DNA from: an uncultured Oscillospiraceae bacterium
Lineage (GTDB): Bacteria > Bacillota > Clostridia > Oscillospirales > Acutalibacteraceae
DNA length: 64,000 bases
Direction of reading: 5' to 3'
Assembly: GCA_900549825.1 (NCBI GenBank)
Contig: URQB01000001.1
Span: forward strand, 186,001 to 250,000
Part shown: piece after piece, positions 7,254 through 14,407 of the stretch
Layout: the number at the start of each line of letters is the position of its first letter
How positions within the stretch are numbered: position 1 is the stretch's first letter
Translations under genes and position numbers: made by a program
The notes under the pieces: model-generated
Databases searched by the model: none
Seen by the model: the letters and a program-made list of their open reading frames with translations, nothing else
What the model was told of the DNA's origin: nothing

Positions 7254-7931
7254 TCAGCGCAGACGCGCTTCTTCCAGCTGCCGGCGGTAGTTCTGGATCT
7301 GCTCCGGATCCCGGTCAGAAAAAGGAGTGGAAAGGGTAACCATGCAGATTATATGCAGCGGCGGGCCATCCAGCAGCATGACCGTATCGGCCATTGTAGC
7401 CGCCTCCGCCAGCTCATGTGTGACCAGGATTGCCGGTTTTCCCTGTATCTCCCGCATCGTGCATTCGATCATCTTGATACGGGTAGCGTCGTCAAGCGCC
7501 TTAAAGGGCTCGTCCAGCAAAAATAGGTCGCCCCCGTAGGCCAGCGCGCGGGCGATGGCGACGCGCCTGCGCATGCCGCCGCTGAGCTCATCCGGCAGCT
7601 TTTGACGGGCCTCACCAAGCCCCATCTGCTCCAACCAGAAGCCCGCATCCGCACCGGGCGCGGCAAGGGCAATATTCTGCTCTGCAGTGCACCAGGGCAG
7701 TAGACGGTCCTCCTGAAAGATCATGGAGATCCGTGCGCCGGCATGGCCGGTGATCGTGCCTGCATCTGCCTTTTCCAGCCCGGCGATTAGCCGCATGAGG
7801 GTCGTTTTCCCGCATCCGGAGGGGCCGCAAAGGGCAGTGACGCCCTCAGAGGGGAGGCTCATGGAAAAATCAGACAGCACCGCCTGCCCACCGTAATGCT
7901 TTTCCAGATGGCTGGCCTCCAGTTTCATCAT
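7254..7931 (-). CDS. ABC transporter ATPase, NitT/TauT type
   Basis: This 225-residue ATPase has Walker A GPSGCGKTTLMRLIAG (residues 35-50), the Q-loop MIFQEDRLLPW, the signature LSGGMRRRVAIARALA, Walker B LFLLDEPFKALD and the switch TH in LVTHELAEA. FQEDRLLPW and the short length are typical of the SsuB/TauB/NrtD class that powers uptake of sulfonates, taurine, nitrate and thiamine precursors. The ATG overlaps the permease stop by 4 bp, so the two are translationally coupled. The substrate cannot be told from sequence. Confidence 0.93.
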   Translation of the reverse strand: MMKLEASHLEKHYGGQAVLSDFSMSLPSEGVTALCGPSGCGKTTLMRLIAGLEKADAGTITGHAGARISMIFQEDRLLPWCTAEQNIALAAPGADAGFWLEQMGLGEARQKLPDELSGGMRRRVAIARALAYGGDLFLLDEPFKALDDATRIKMIECTMREIQGKPAILVTHELAEAATMADTVMLLDGPPLHIICMVTLSTPFSDRDPEQIQNYRRQLEEARLR

Positions 7932-8737
7932 GGCATCCCCCTCTCCTTATCCGGCATGCGGCGGATAAGCCGCATGCTCAGGCGGCGCATAACGCCGACC
8001 AGAAGCTTTTCCAGCAGCATGCTCAGCAGGATGATGACCAGCGTCCATGCAAACAGGTCCGGTGTTTCCAGATAGACCTTGGCATTGTAAAGCTGCATGC
8101 CGATCGAATTGCGCGGCATAGCGAGCACCTCTGCAGCCACGCCCGCTTTCCAGGCAAGCCCGAGGCCAGTCGTGCAGCCAGCCATAAAATAAGGTAGGAT
8201 ACTGGGAACGTAAATACGCCACGCCGTTTTCCATGGGCCGAAGCGGAACATCCGGCTCATCTCCAGCAGCTGTTGGTCCGTGTTGCGGATCCCCTCGCTG
8301 ACATTGGCCCAGACGATGGGGAGCACCATGAGAAAAGCGGCAAAAGGAGGGATCCGGCTGCCGCGCAGCCAAACCAGCGCCAGAATGATGAAGGAGGCCA
8401 CGGGCGTCGCCTTGATGATGCCGAGCAGGGGACTGACCAGCACATGCAGAAAAGAAAACGAGCTCGTCAGGATTGCCAGCAGAATGGCTGCGGCCACAGC
8501 CGCGAGATAGCCTCCCATGATCCGCAGCAGCGAGCTGGCGGCAATACGCCAGAAGTCCGTCTCCCGCAGAAGCTGCGAGAGGCGGACCAGCACCTGCGCG
8601 GGGGATGGAACCAGCAGCTCCTGCCCAACGCACAGCGATAAAATTTCCCACACGGCGATCCAGAAAAGGATCGCCGCGCCTTTTTTCAGCAGAGAGAAAC
8701 GAGGCCGTTTGTCAGCGGCTATAGTAGAAGTCGTCAC
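7928..8737 (-). CDS. ABC transporter permease, NitT/TauT type
   Basis: This is a 269-residue inner-membrane protein with about six hydrophobic segments. The cytoplasmic coupling loop is near EGIRNTDQQLLEMSRMFRFG, followed by WRIYVPSILPYFMAG; this EAA-loop pattern marks binding-protein-dependent permeases of the SsuC/TauC class. Its start overlaps the 3' end of the binding-protein gene by 26 bp. With the ATPase downstream and the lipoprotein upstream it forms a complete importer. Confidence 0.93.
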   Translation of the reverse strand: MTTSTIAADKRPRFSLLKKGAAILFWIAVWEILSLCVGQELLVPSPAQVLVRLSQLLRETDFWRIAASSLLRIMGGYLAAVAAAILLAILTSSFSFLHVLVSPLLGIIKATPVASFIILALVWLRGSRIPPFAAFLMVLPIVWANVSEGIRNTDQQLLEMSRMFRFGPWKTAWRIYVPSILPYFMAGCTTGLGLAWKAGVAAEVLAMPRNSIGMQLYNAKVYLETPDLFAWTLVIILLSMLLEKLLVGVMRRLSMRLIRRMPDKERGMP

Positions 8738-9758
8738 CGGGCATTGCTCCTCCGATGGATTTGGCGTTCGCCTGGAAGAGGACCTTCAGATTCGCCTGCA
8801 TGGTCGATTTCATCGTATCCCCTTCCAGGAAGATGATGTTACAGTTGGGGATGGCGAGCTCCGCGATCAGAGCCTTGGGCATGATACCGAACTCCTCCAC
8901 CAGCTGGGAGGCGTCCACTGCACTGGAGGTAGCATAGTCGACGGAAGCCTTGTATTCCGTGAGGAATTTGTCCACCGCTTCTTTATTCTTCTGCGCAAAT
9001 TCCTTGTTGACAATGATGCAGCCCTGTGCAAGCGTGCTCTTTTCGCCGGCCTTTTCCGTCGCCTTGTCCCACTCCGTGGTCAGGTTCAGCGCACGGCGAA
9101 TCTCCTTGTTTTCACGCAGAACGCTCGTGACATTCGGCTCCGGCAGCATACAGATCTCTGCTTTGCCCGAGGCCATCAGCGTGGCGAGCTCCGCGTGTTC
9201 GGATTTGTATTCGATTGTGACATCCTTCTCCGGGTCGATTCCGTTCTGTTCCAGCAGGTAGTTCAGGATATATTCCGGCGTCGCGCCCTTGCCGGTCGCA
9301 TAGATCGTTTTCCCCTTGAGATCGGAGATGGAGTGGATCGAATCGCCGTTTTCAAGGATATAGAGGACGCCCAGCGTGTTGATCGCCATTACCTGCGCGT
9401 TGCCTTTCATCTTGTTGTAAAGGGTTGCCGCCAGGTTGACCGGAACTGCCGCGATGTCGAACTCGCCCTTTATAAATTTTGCTGTGATTTCATCCGGCGC
9501 ACCGGCAAGCGTGAAGTTGTATTTGTTTGCGGCGGAGCCGTCCTTGGCGTCCTGCATCAACTTGACCATGCCGATCCCAGTCGGCCCCTTGAGCGTTGCC
9601 ACATTGAGCGTGACGTCCTGTGCGGCGGCTTCGGTCGTCTGCGCTCCGGCAGCGGCGCCGGTCGTCTGATCCTCTGTGCCCGTGGTGCCGCAGGCGGCCA
9701 GTGCAAACAGCATGGACAAGGCCAGCAGCAGGGAGAGAAGCTTGGTGCTCTTTTTCAT
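8712..9758 (-). CDS. ABC transporter substrate-binding lipoprotein
   Basis: The chosen ATG at 9758 follows GAGGGATCTCAA and gives a clean lipoprotein signal: MKKSTKLLSLLLALSMLFAL then the lipobox LAAC. An in-frame ATG at 9839 is too far upstream and has no ribosome site. The mature protein (348 residues in all) begins with a Thr/Ala/Gln-rich linker. It then has a periplasmic-binding fold with LNVATLKGPTGIGMVKLM, FDIAAVPVNLAATLYN and LKGKTIYATGKGATPEYILN, typical of SsuA/TauA-type receptors. It delivers ligand to the permease encoded next; the ligand is unknown. Confidence 0.92.
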   Translation of the reverse strand: MKKSTKLLSLLLALSMLFALAACGTTGTEDQTTGAAAGAQTTEAAAQDVTLNVATLKGPTGIGMVKLMQDAKDGSAANKYNFTLAGAPDEITAKFIKGEFDIAAVPVNLAATLYNKMKGNAQVMAINTLGVLYILENGDSIHSISDLKGKTIYATGKGATPEYILNYLLEQNGIDPEKDVTIEYKSEHAELATLMASGKAEICMLPEPNVTSVLRENKEIRRALNLTTEWDKATEKAGEKSTLAQGCIIVNKEFAQKNKEAVDKFLTEYKASVDYATSSAVDASQLVEEFGIMPKALIAELAIPNCNIIFLEGDTMKSTMQANLKVLFQANAKSIGGAMPGDDFYYSR

Positions 9759-9839
9759 TTGAGATCCCTCTTTCATATGAATAAAACTTATGCCATCGCT
9801 CCCCGCCCTTTTGGGCGGAAAACGCGGGTGACGCGTCAT

Positions 9840-10535
9840 TCAGCCTTCGCAGCACGCGCGCAGCTTCTGCAAATCCAGGATGGAGACCATCCGCCCCTCT
9901 CGCCGGATAGCCCCCGCTTCCTCCAGCTGCTCAAAGGCGCGGTACAGGGAGGCACGGGCGATATCGAGCGATTGTGTCAGCCGATTCATGCTGGTGCGCA
10001 TGCGGACGTAGGTTTCGTTCCCGTCCTGGACGAGATTGGCAATCAGGTAGGCGGCAAGGCGGCTTTCTGCAGTGCCGCCGGTGAAGGCGTCGATCTTGCT
10101 GTTGAGAAAATAGATGCGGTCCGAGAGGTAGGCGATGTATTGCCGGGCAAAACAGGGATTTTGCATCAGTATTTCGTCGACCAGGCTCTTGGATAAAAAC
10201 AGGACGGTGCAGGGCGAGCAGGCAGTGACCCGTGTGACGAAATAATCATGCGATCCATATAGGGTGATGGCGCCAAACAAATCGCCCTTTTGCAAGGTGC
10301 TCATCAGAACAGGGCGGCTTACGCCGCCTTTGCTGACCTGTGCGCTGCCCTCGACGAGCATGCCGAGGCAATCATTATGGGCTCCGGGAAGGCAGACCGT
10401 TTCCCCGCGCTCAAAGGTATGGAGCGACGCACCGCGGCACAGCAGAAATTCTCGGAGCTTTTGGGGGGCGGCTCCCTGAAAAATCGGGCTGCGTGCCAGC
10501 AGAACGGCGGCTGTTTCGATCGGGTCCCGTTTCAT
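9840..10535 (-). CDS. Crp/Fnr-family transcriptional regulator
   Basis: This 231-residue protein has an N-terminal cyclic-nucleotide-binding-type barrel (about 15-130; FERGETVCLPGAHNDCLGML, then LQKGDLFG). A long dimerisation helix and a winged helix-turn-helix follow near residues 165-225 (MNRLTQSLDIARASLYRAFE). Several Cys are present but not in a clear FNR [4Fe-4S] spacing, so the effector is open. It is the first gene of the importer operon, 81 bp before the binding-protein start. A near-perfect dyad lies just downstream of its promoter, which suggests autoregulation. Confidence 0.9.
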   Translation of the reverse strand: MKRDPIETAAVLLARSPIFQGAAPQKLREFLLCRGASLHTFERGETVCLPGAHNDCLGMLVEGSAQVSKGGVSRPVLMSTLQKGDLFGAITLYGSHDYFVTRVTACSPCTVLFLSKSLVDEILMQNPCFARQYIAYLSDRIYFLNSKIDAFTGGTAESRLAAYLIANLVQDGNETYVRMRTSMNRLTQSLDIARASLYRAFEQLEEAGAIRREGRMVSILDLQKLRACCEG

Positions 10536-10552
10536 TGTCTGCCTCCTAAAAA

Positions 10553-10606
10553 TGTCTCATATGATACATTTTAATGCTATTATATCAGGTCTTTGCGAAT
10601 TGTCAA
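10553..10606 (-). promoter_or_regulatory. Promoter and Crp/Fnr-like operator
   Basis: On the minus strand TTGACA (10606-10601) and TATAAT (10584-10579) are consensus boxes 16 bp apart. TGTCTCAT-ATGATACA (10553-10568), a dyad with one mismatch per arm, lies at about +4 to +19. This position suits repression by the Crp/Fnr protein of its own operon. Confidence 0.7.
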
Positions 10607-10838
10607 CCTTTTCACAAGCAAGAGTGGTCGGCGTGGACTTTTTTGCGTATGCAATTCAACGCGGATACGAGATCAAGGCCCAAAAAGGCTCTCGGCTGCC
10701 GCTGATCAGAGGGAAGAAGCCTGCTCTTACATGGCAGGCCGAAGGATCGCTCCATTACTCGCTGAGCTTTACAGTAAAAAAGCTGCTTTTCTGCGTCTTG
10801 GCGGAAAAGCAGCTTTGTTTTGTTTGAGGGAGGGGACT
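10607..10838. other. Intergenic region without a convincing gene
   Basis: Between the regulator promoter and the next minus-strand gene I see no supported gene. Short frames here lack ribosome sites. The only clear element is the hairpin at 10779-10815. Confidence 0.5.
10779..10815 (-). terminator. Terminator
   Basis: AAAGCTGCTTTTC pairs perfectly with GAAAAGCAGCTTT. The minus-strand tail is TTTTTT. It ends the small membrane-protein gene at 10839-11027. Confidence 0.85.
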
Positions 10839-11027
10839 TTAGGCAACTGTCTCGGAAATAAAGTCGTCATCGCAGCAGGAGCAGGAGACATAGTTCTCAA
10901 AATCATCTTCCGCCGCCGCGTTCTTGCCAGCCGTCAGTTTCTGAATGGCAAAATAAATCGCCGCCGCCGCACCGGCAATTGCCGCGATAATCGCAAAAAC
11001 CTTCAAAATTTTCTTCAAAACTTTCAT
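10839..11027 (-). CDS. Small membrane protein with Cys-rich acidic tail
   Basis: The ATG at 11027 with AGGTG upstream gives a 62-residue product. It has a basic start (MKVLKKILKVF), one hydrophobic span (AIIAAIAGAAAAIYFAI), and an acidic tail with CSCCDDD. A longer in-frame start at 11060 lacks a ribosome site. Proteins of this build are common and uncharacterised in Clostridia. The tail Cys might bind metal; this is conjecture. Confidence 0.7.
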   Translation of the reverse strand: MKVLKKILKVFAIIAAIAGAAAAIYFAIQKLTAGKNAAAEDDFENYVSCSCCDDDFISETVA

Positions 11028-11167
11028 TTTTAAAGCACCTCCGCATAAAAATTTGGACATTCCGTATGTCTAAAATTATAACCGCCTCTGTATCAAAAGT
11101 CAATGAAATTAATTTGAACTTTTGCCATAGATCTTTCGGTATTTACTGCGAATCGCAAAAGAAACCG

Positions 11168-11203
11168 AAAACCCGCCCTGCCTCTGAGGGCTGGCGGGTT
11201 TGC
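11168..11203 (-). terminator. rpsT terminator
   Basis: AAACCCGCC and GGCGGGTTT arms close a stem with a GC-rich centre. The minus-strand tail is TTTTCGGTTTC. It lies 17 bp past the rpsT stop. Confidence 0.75.
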
Positions 11204-11218
11204 AACGTTCGCTAATTC

Positions 11219-11479
11219 TTATTTGGAGGCATTGAGCTTACAAGCAAGAGCGGACTTTTTGCGCGCAGCATTGTTCTTGTGGATCAGGCCCTTTGCTGCC
11301 GCCTGATCGATCTTCTTAACGGCAACCTGGACTACCTGCTCCTTATCCGCCGCGTTGGCTTCAATCGCCGCGTTGGCCTTCTTAATCGCGGTTTTCAGAG
11401 CGGAATTACGGGACTTATTGCGCTGCGCCTTGGTCCGATTGACGAGAACGCGCTTTTTTGCTGACTTGATGTTAGGCAT
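11219..11479 (-). CDS. rpsT: 30S ribosomal protein S20
   Basis: The 86-residue product starts MPNIKSAKKRVLVNRTKAQR and continues NKSRNSALKTAIKKA, the highly basic helical pattern of S20, with KGLIHKNNAARKKSAL near the end. The ATG at 11479 follows AGGAGGTGTGACG, so the upstream in-frame ATG at 11485 lies within the ribosome site and is rejected. S20 binds 16S rRNA early in 30S assembly. It is divergent from gpr, a common arrangement in Firmicutes. Confidence 0.98.
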   Translation of the reverse strand: MPNIKSAKKRVLVNRTKAQRNKSRNSALKTAIKKANAAIEANAADKEQVVQVAVKKIDQAAAKGLIHKNNAARKKSALACKLNASK

Positions 11480-11514
11480 CGTCACACCTCCTTTAGCTTG
11501 TCATGCAGGTAATT

Positions 11515-11543
11515 ATGATAGCATGAACCCAAATAAAATGCAA
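11515..11543 (-). promoter_or_regulatory. rpsT promoter
   Basis: On the minus strand TTGCAT (11543-11538), a 17-bp spacer ending in TGC, and TATCAT (11520-11515) form a sigma-A promoter with extended -10, about 36 bp before the rpsT start. Confidence 0.7.
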
Positions 11544-11581
11544 GCTATTTTTTGCAAAAACGCCGCTGTTTTGCGCTTTGC

Positions 11582-11611
11582 TGATAATTAAGCTGCGAAA
11601 AGCGCATACTA
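11582..11611 (+). promoter_or_regulatory. Sigma-G/F-type promoter of gpr
   Basis: TGATA (11582-11586), an 18-bp spacer and CATACTA (11605-11611) match forespore sigma-F/sigma-G promoters. The gene 49 bp downstream is gpr, which is forespore-expressed in Bacillus. Confidence 0.6.
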
Positions 11612-11659
11612 GATCGGTAAAGGGCCAAATGAATTCCACAAAGAAGCGGGGAACACAAA

Positions 11660-12553
11660 ATGGATTTTCGCACAGACCTGGCGCTCGAGCGCCGCGAACT
11701 CTTAACAGGCCGGGAGATCCCCGGTGTAAAATCCCGCGTGAATGAATCCGGCAATGTGCGTGTAACGGCAATCGAAGTGCAGACCGAACAAGGCGCTCAG
11801 GCGATCGGGAAGCCGGTGGGCAACTATATCACGGTGGAGGTGCCGCCCTTCTCCGCCGACGCAGAGCTGCTCGACGGCAGGCTCACGGCGGTTGCGGATG
11901 AATTACGCGCCCTGCTGCCGGAGGAAGGGCTCGTACTGGTTGCAGGGATTGGAAACGATCATATTACGCCGGATGCGCTCGGCCCCCTTGCCGGAGAACG
12001 GATTTTAGCAACCCGCCACATTGGACCGGAGCTCGCCCGCTCGATCGGGATGGAACATCTGCGCCCGGTCGCGGGGCTGCTGCCGGGCGTGCTGGGCCAG
12101 ACGGGGATCGAAACGGGAGAGATCATCGCCGGGGTTGTTCGGGCTGTTCACCCCGCCGCGGTGGTTACCGTCGACGCGCTCGCCGCCCGGCGGCTGTCTC
12201 GGCTGGGATGCACCATCCAGATGAGCAATACGGGCATCACGCCCGGCTCCGGCGTTGGAAACGCCCGCACCGCGCTGAATCGGGAAACCGTAGGCGTGCC
12301 GGTCATCGCCATCGGCGTGCCAACCGTTGTGGACGCGGCCACGCTCGCCATCGACCTCTTGGGCGAAGGCAAAGCTGAGGAGGAGGAAGCGAAGCTGCGG
12401 GAGCTGATGGAGCCGCGCGGGACTGCGATGATGGTAACGCCCCGCGAAATCGACCTTCTCGTGGAGCGTGCTGCCCGCTTGGTGGCGCTCGGCATCAACT
12501 GTGCCCTCCAGCCCTCCCTTTCGGCGGAGGACATCCTCTCCGTTACCAGCTGA
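11660..12553 (+). CDS. gpr: GPR germination protease
   Basis: The 297-residue protein begins MDFRTDLALERRELL and has GVKSRVNESGNVRVTAIEV, VAGIGNDHITPDALGP and ILATRHI, all hallmarks of the GPR aspartic-type protease. GPR is made as a zymogen in the developing spore and degrades small acid-soluble DNA-binding proteins on germination. Its presence shows that the organism forms endospores. The promoter upstream is of forespore type. SpoIIP follows, which is the classical gene order. Confidence 0.97.
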   Translation: MDFRTDLALERRELLTGREIPGVKSRVNESGNVRVTAIEVQTEQGAQAIGKPVGNYITVEVPPFSADAELLDGRLTAVADELRALLPEEGLVLVAGIGNDHITPDALGPLAGERILATRHIGPELARSIGMEHLRPVAGLLPGVLGQTGIETGEIIAGVVRAVHPAAVVTVDALAARRLSRLGCTIQMSNTGITPGSGVGNARTALNRETVGVPVIAIGVPTVVDAATLAIDLLGEGKAEEEEAKLRELMEPRGTAMMVTPREIDLLVERAARLVALGINCALQPSLSAEDILSVTS

Positions 12554-12688
12554 AGATGCGTATAAACGATGCGTTTCCCGCATAGCAATAAAGTACGGAG
12601 GAGCTTACAAAACGCCTCCAAAACAGAGCGTGCAGCGGCCGCGAAAGCGGCCCGGCGCATGTCTCCGGAGCACACGGAGGAACCAAAC

Positions 12689-13885
12689 TTGAAAATAACG
12701 CATTTTCATCGAAAAAAAGGCGGGGCCGCGATACGCTCCGCAAAAGGAATTGGAATCTGTATCCTGTCCGTCTCCCTTGTGGCTGCCTCGGCAGTTACAG
12801 CTCCAAAAATTGGGGAAAAAGTGCTTCCCGTGGTGCTGGCGAGCGCAGGGCTTGCCCTCCCGGAAGGCGGCTCCAGCCTCCTGCGGGGGCAGATGGAGGA
12901 GATCAAAATGGGCGAGCTGCCGCAAAATGAGCTGCCTGCGTCCGTGACCTCCTCCGAGGCGACACGCACTACGACGCAGGCACAGCAGGCCGATCCAAAA
13001 GCGAAGGCGGACGCAGACCTGACAAAGACGCCTGACGATATCCAAAAGCTCATCGATGAGGCGAAGCAGCAGCTTTCCAACGCCTCCCACGACGGAAAGA
13101 TCATCTCCCGGAAGTACGACAATACCAGCGCGACAACAGTTTACGGGAAGGTGGCCGTCCAAAACAGAACCAGCCAGGCCATGGATATCAAAAAAGTGTT
13201 GGCGGAGCCGGTAGATCTTAAAATTACGGATAAGACCAAGCCCAGCATCCTGATCTACCATACGCATACCACGGAGAGCTATCAGATGCTGGATACCGAC
13301 TGGTTTACCAAGAGCTATCAGACCCGCAGCAACCTCGCAACGCGCAACATGGTGCGTGTGGGCGACGAAATCGTCAAGCAGCTGGAGGCCGCCGGGTTTG
13401 CCGTGATCCACGACACCAAAATTTACGATGCCACCTATAACGGGGCCTATTACCGCTCGGAGGACGCGATCAACGCCTATCAGAAAAAATACCCGCAGCT
13501 TCAGGTGCTGCTTGATATCCATCGGGATGCGATTCAGACCAACGATACCACGCGGATCAAGCCGGTTGCTACGATCAACGGAAAAAAGGCCGCGCAGATC
13601 ATGATTATTTCCGGCTGTGAGGGCGGCGGCGTGACGGATTTCCCCGATTGGCGGTACAACCTGCGGTTTGCAACGCAGCTGCAAAAGATTTGTGAGGAGA
13701 GCTTTCCGGGGCTGATGCGTCCGCTTTATTTCTGCAACAGGCAGTATAATATGCATAAGTCGCATTGCTCCCTGCTTTTGGAAATGGGAAGCGACTCCAA
13801 TACATTGGACGAAGCGGCCTATTCCGGCAGGATGCTTGGAAAGGCGCTCGCCCAGCTCCTGGAAAATTACGTTGTAAAAGAATAA
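12689..13885 (+). CDS. spoIIP: Stage II sporulation protein P
   Basis: The preferred start is TTG 12689, eight bases after GGAGG. An in-frame ATG at 12569 has no ribosome site and would add a 40-residue tail of low quality. The 398-residue product has an N-terminal membrane span (IGICILSVSLVAASAVTAP) and a Thr/Ala/Gln-rich linker. The catalytic domain has SILIYHTHTTESY, then LLDIHRDAI and LLLEMGSDSNTLDEA. SpoIIP is the zinc-dependent amidase/endopeptidase that thins septal peptidoglycan with SpoIID during engulfment. It follows gpr closely. Confidence 0.94.
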   Translation: MKITHFHRKKGGAAIRSAKGIGICILSVSLVAASAVTAPKIGEKVLPVVLASAGLALPEGGSSLLRGQMEEIKMGELPQNELPASVTSSEATRTTTQAQQADPKAKADADLTKTPDDIQKLIDEAKQQLSNASHDGKIISRKYDNTSATTVYGKVAVQNRTSQAMDIKKVLAEPVDLKITDKTKPSILIYHTHTTESYQMLDTDWFTKSYQTRSNLATRNMVRVGDEIVKQLEAAGFAVIHDTKIYDATYNGAYYRSEDAINAYQKKYPQLQVLLDIHRDAIQTNDTTRIKPVATINGKKAAQIMIISGCEGGGVTDFPDWRYNLRFATQLQKICEESFPGLMRPLYFCNRQYNMHKSHCSLLLEMGSDSNTLDEAAYSGRMLGKALAQLLENYVVKE

Positions 13886-13898
13886 GAGGGATGTTAAA

Positions 13899-14237
13899 AT
13901 GCCATCCAAAACAGGATTACAAAAAAGCTTACGCGCGTATGCATTGTTTCTGATCATCGGCCTGTGCGTCACAGCGCTCATCTGGGGCGCCGTAAGCGCG
14001 CAGCTGAACACAAGGGCCGTCAGCTTTAATGAGGAAGCCGCCCGTGTCCATCTCGTTTTGGGGCAGCCGGACGGCCTTCACCTGCAAACGGGTAACAGCT
14101 ACTGGCTGATGGAGCAAGAGTATGTGGAATGGGTGAAAGGGCTGCTTCCCTATGCGTCTTCCATTCTTCCCGTTTCGCTGCGCTGCTTTTGGGAGGCGGC
14201 GCAATCCGGCGCGGCGCTGGTTTCCGGCGCTTTCTGA
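13899..14237 (+). CDS. Hypothetical membrane-anchored protein downstream of spoIIP
   Basis: The 112-residue product starts 13 bp after spoIIP with GAGGGATGTTAAA as ribosome site. It has one N-terminal span (YALFLIIGLCVTALIWGAV) and a C-terminal part with WLMEQEYVEWVKGLLPYASS. The family is not recognised. Operon position suggests expression during sporulation, with the C-terminal part outside the membrane. Confidence 0.7.
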   Translation: MPSKTGLQKSLRAYALFLIIGLCVTALIWGAVSAQLNTRAVSFNEEAARVHLVLGQPDGLHLQTGNSYWLMEQEYVEWVKGLLPYASSILPVSLRCFWEAAQSGAALVSGAF

Positions 14238-14249
14238 AAAAGTGCAAAT

Positions 14250-14286
14250 GAAAGCGGCAGCTCCCTTGGACGGGGCTGCCGCTTTC
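14250..14286 (+). terminator. Hairpin after the gpr-spoIIP cluster
   Basis: GAAAGCGGCAGC and GCTGCCGCTTTC pair, with CC/GG extending the stem. The T tract is weak, so termination efficiency is uncertain. Confidence 0.6.
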
Positions 14287-14407
14287 CGTATCATTCAGAA
14301 CCTGACCAGGATTCTATGATATCCGGTAAAGTTGAGGGATACGGTATATAAATTGGATTTATTATATCATTTGATTATAGATCATACAAGAGGATCGTTC
14401 TATTTTT

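Noticed and set aside
8517..10196. A 559-codon frame antisense to the ABC importer and Crp genes
   Set aside because: The opposite strand holds three clearly recognised proteins; the frame has no family features.
12605..14011. A 468-codon frame antisense to spoIIP
   Set aside because: It is a shadow of spoIIP, whose motifs and operon position are clear.
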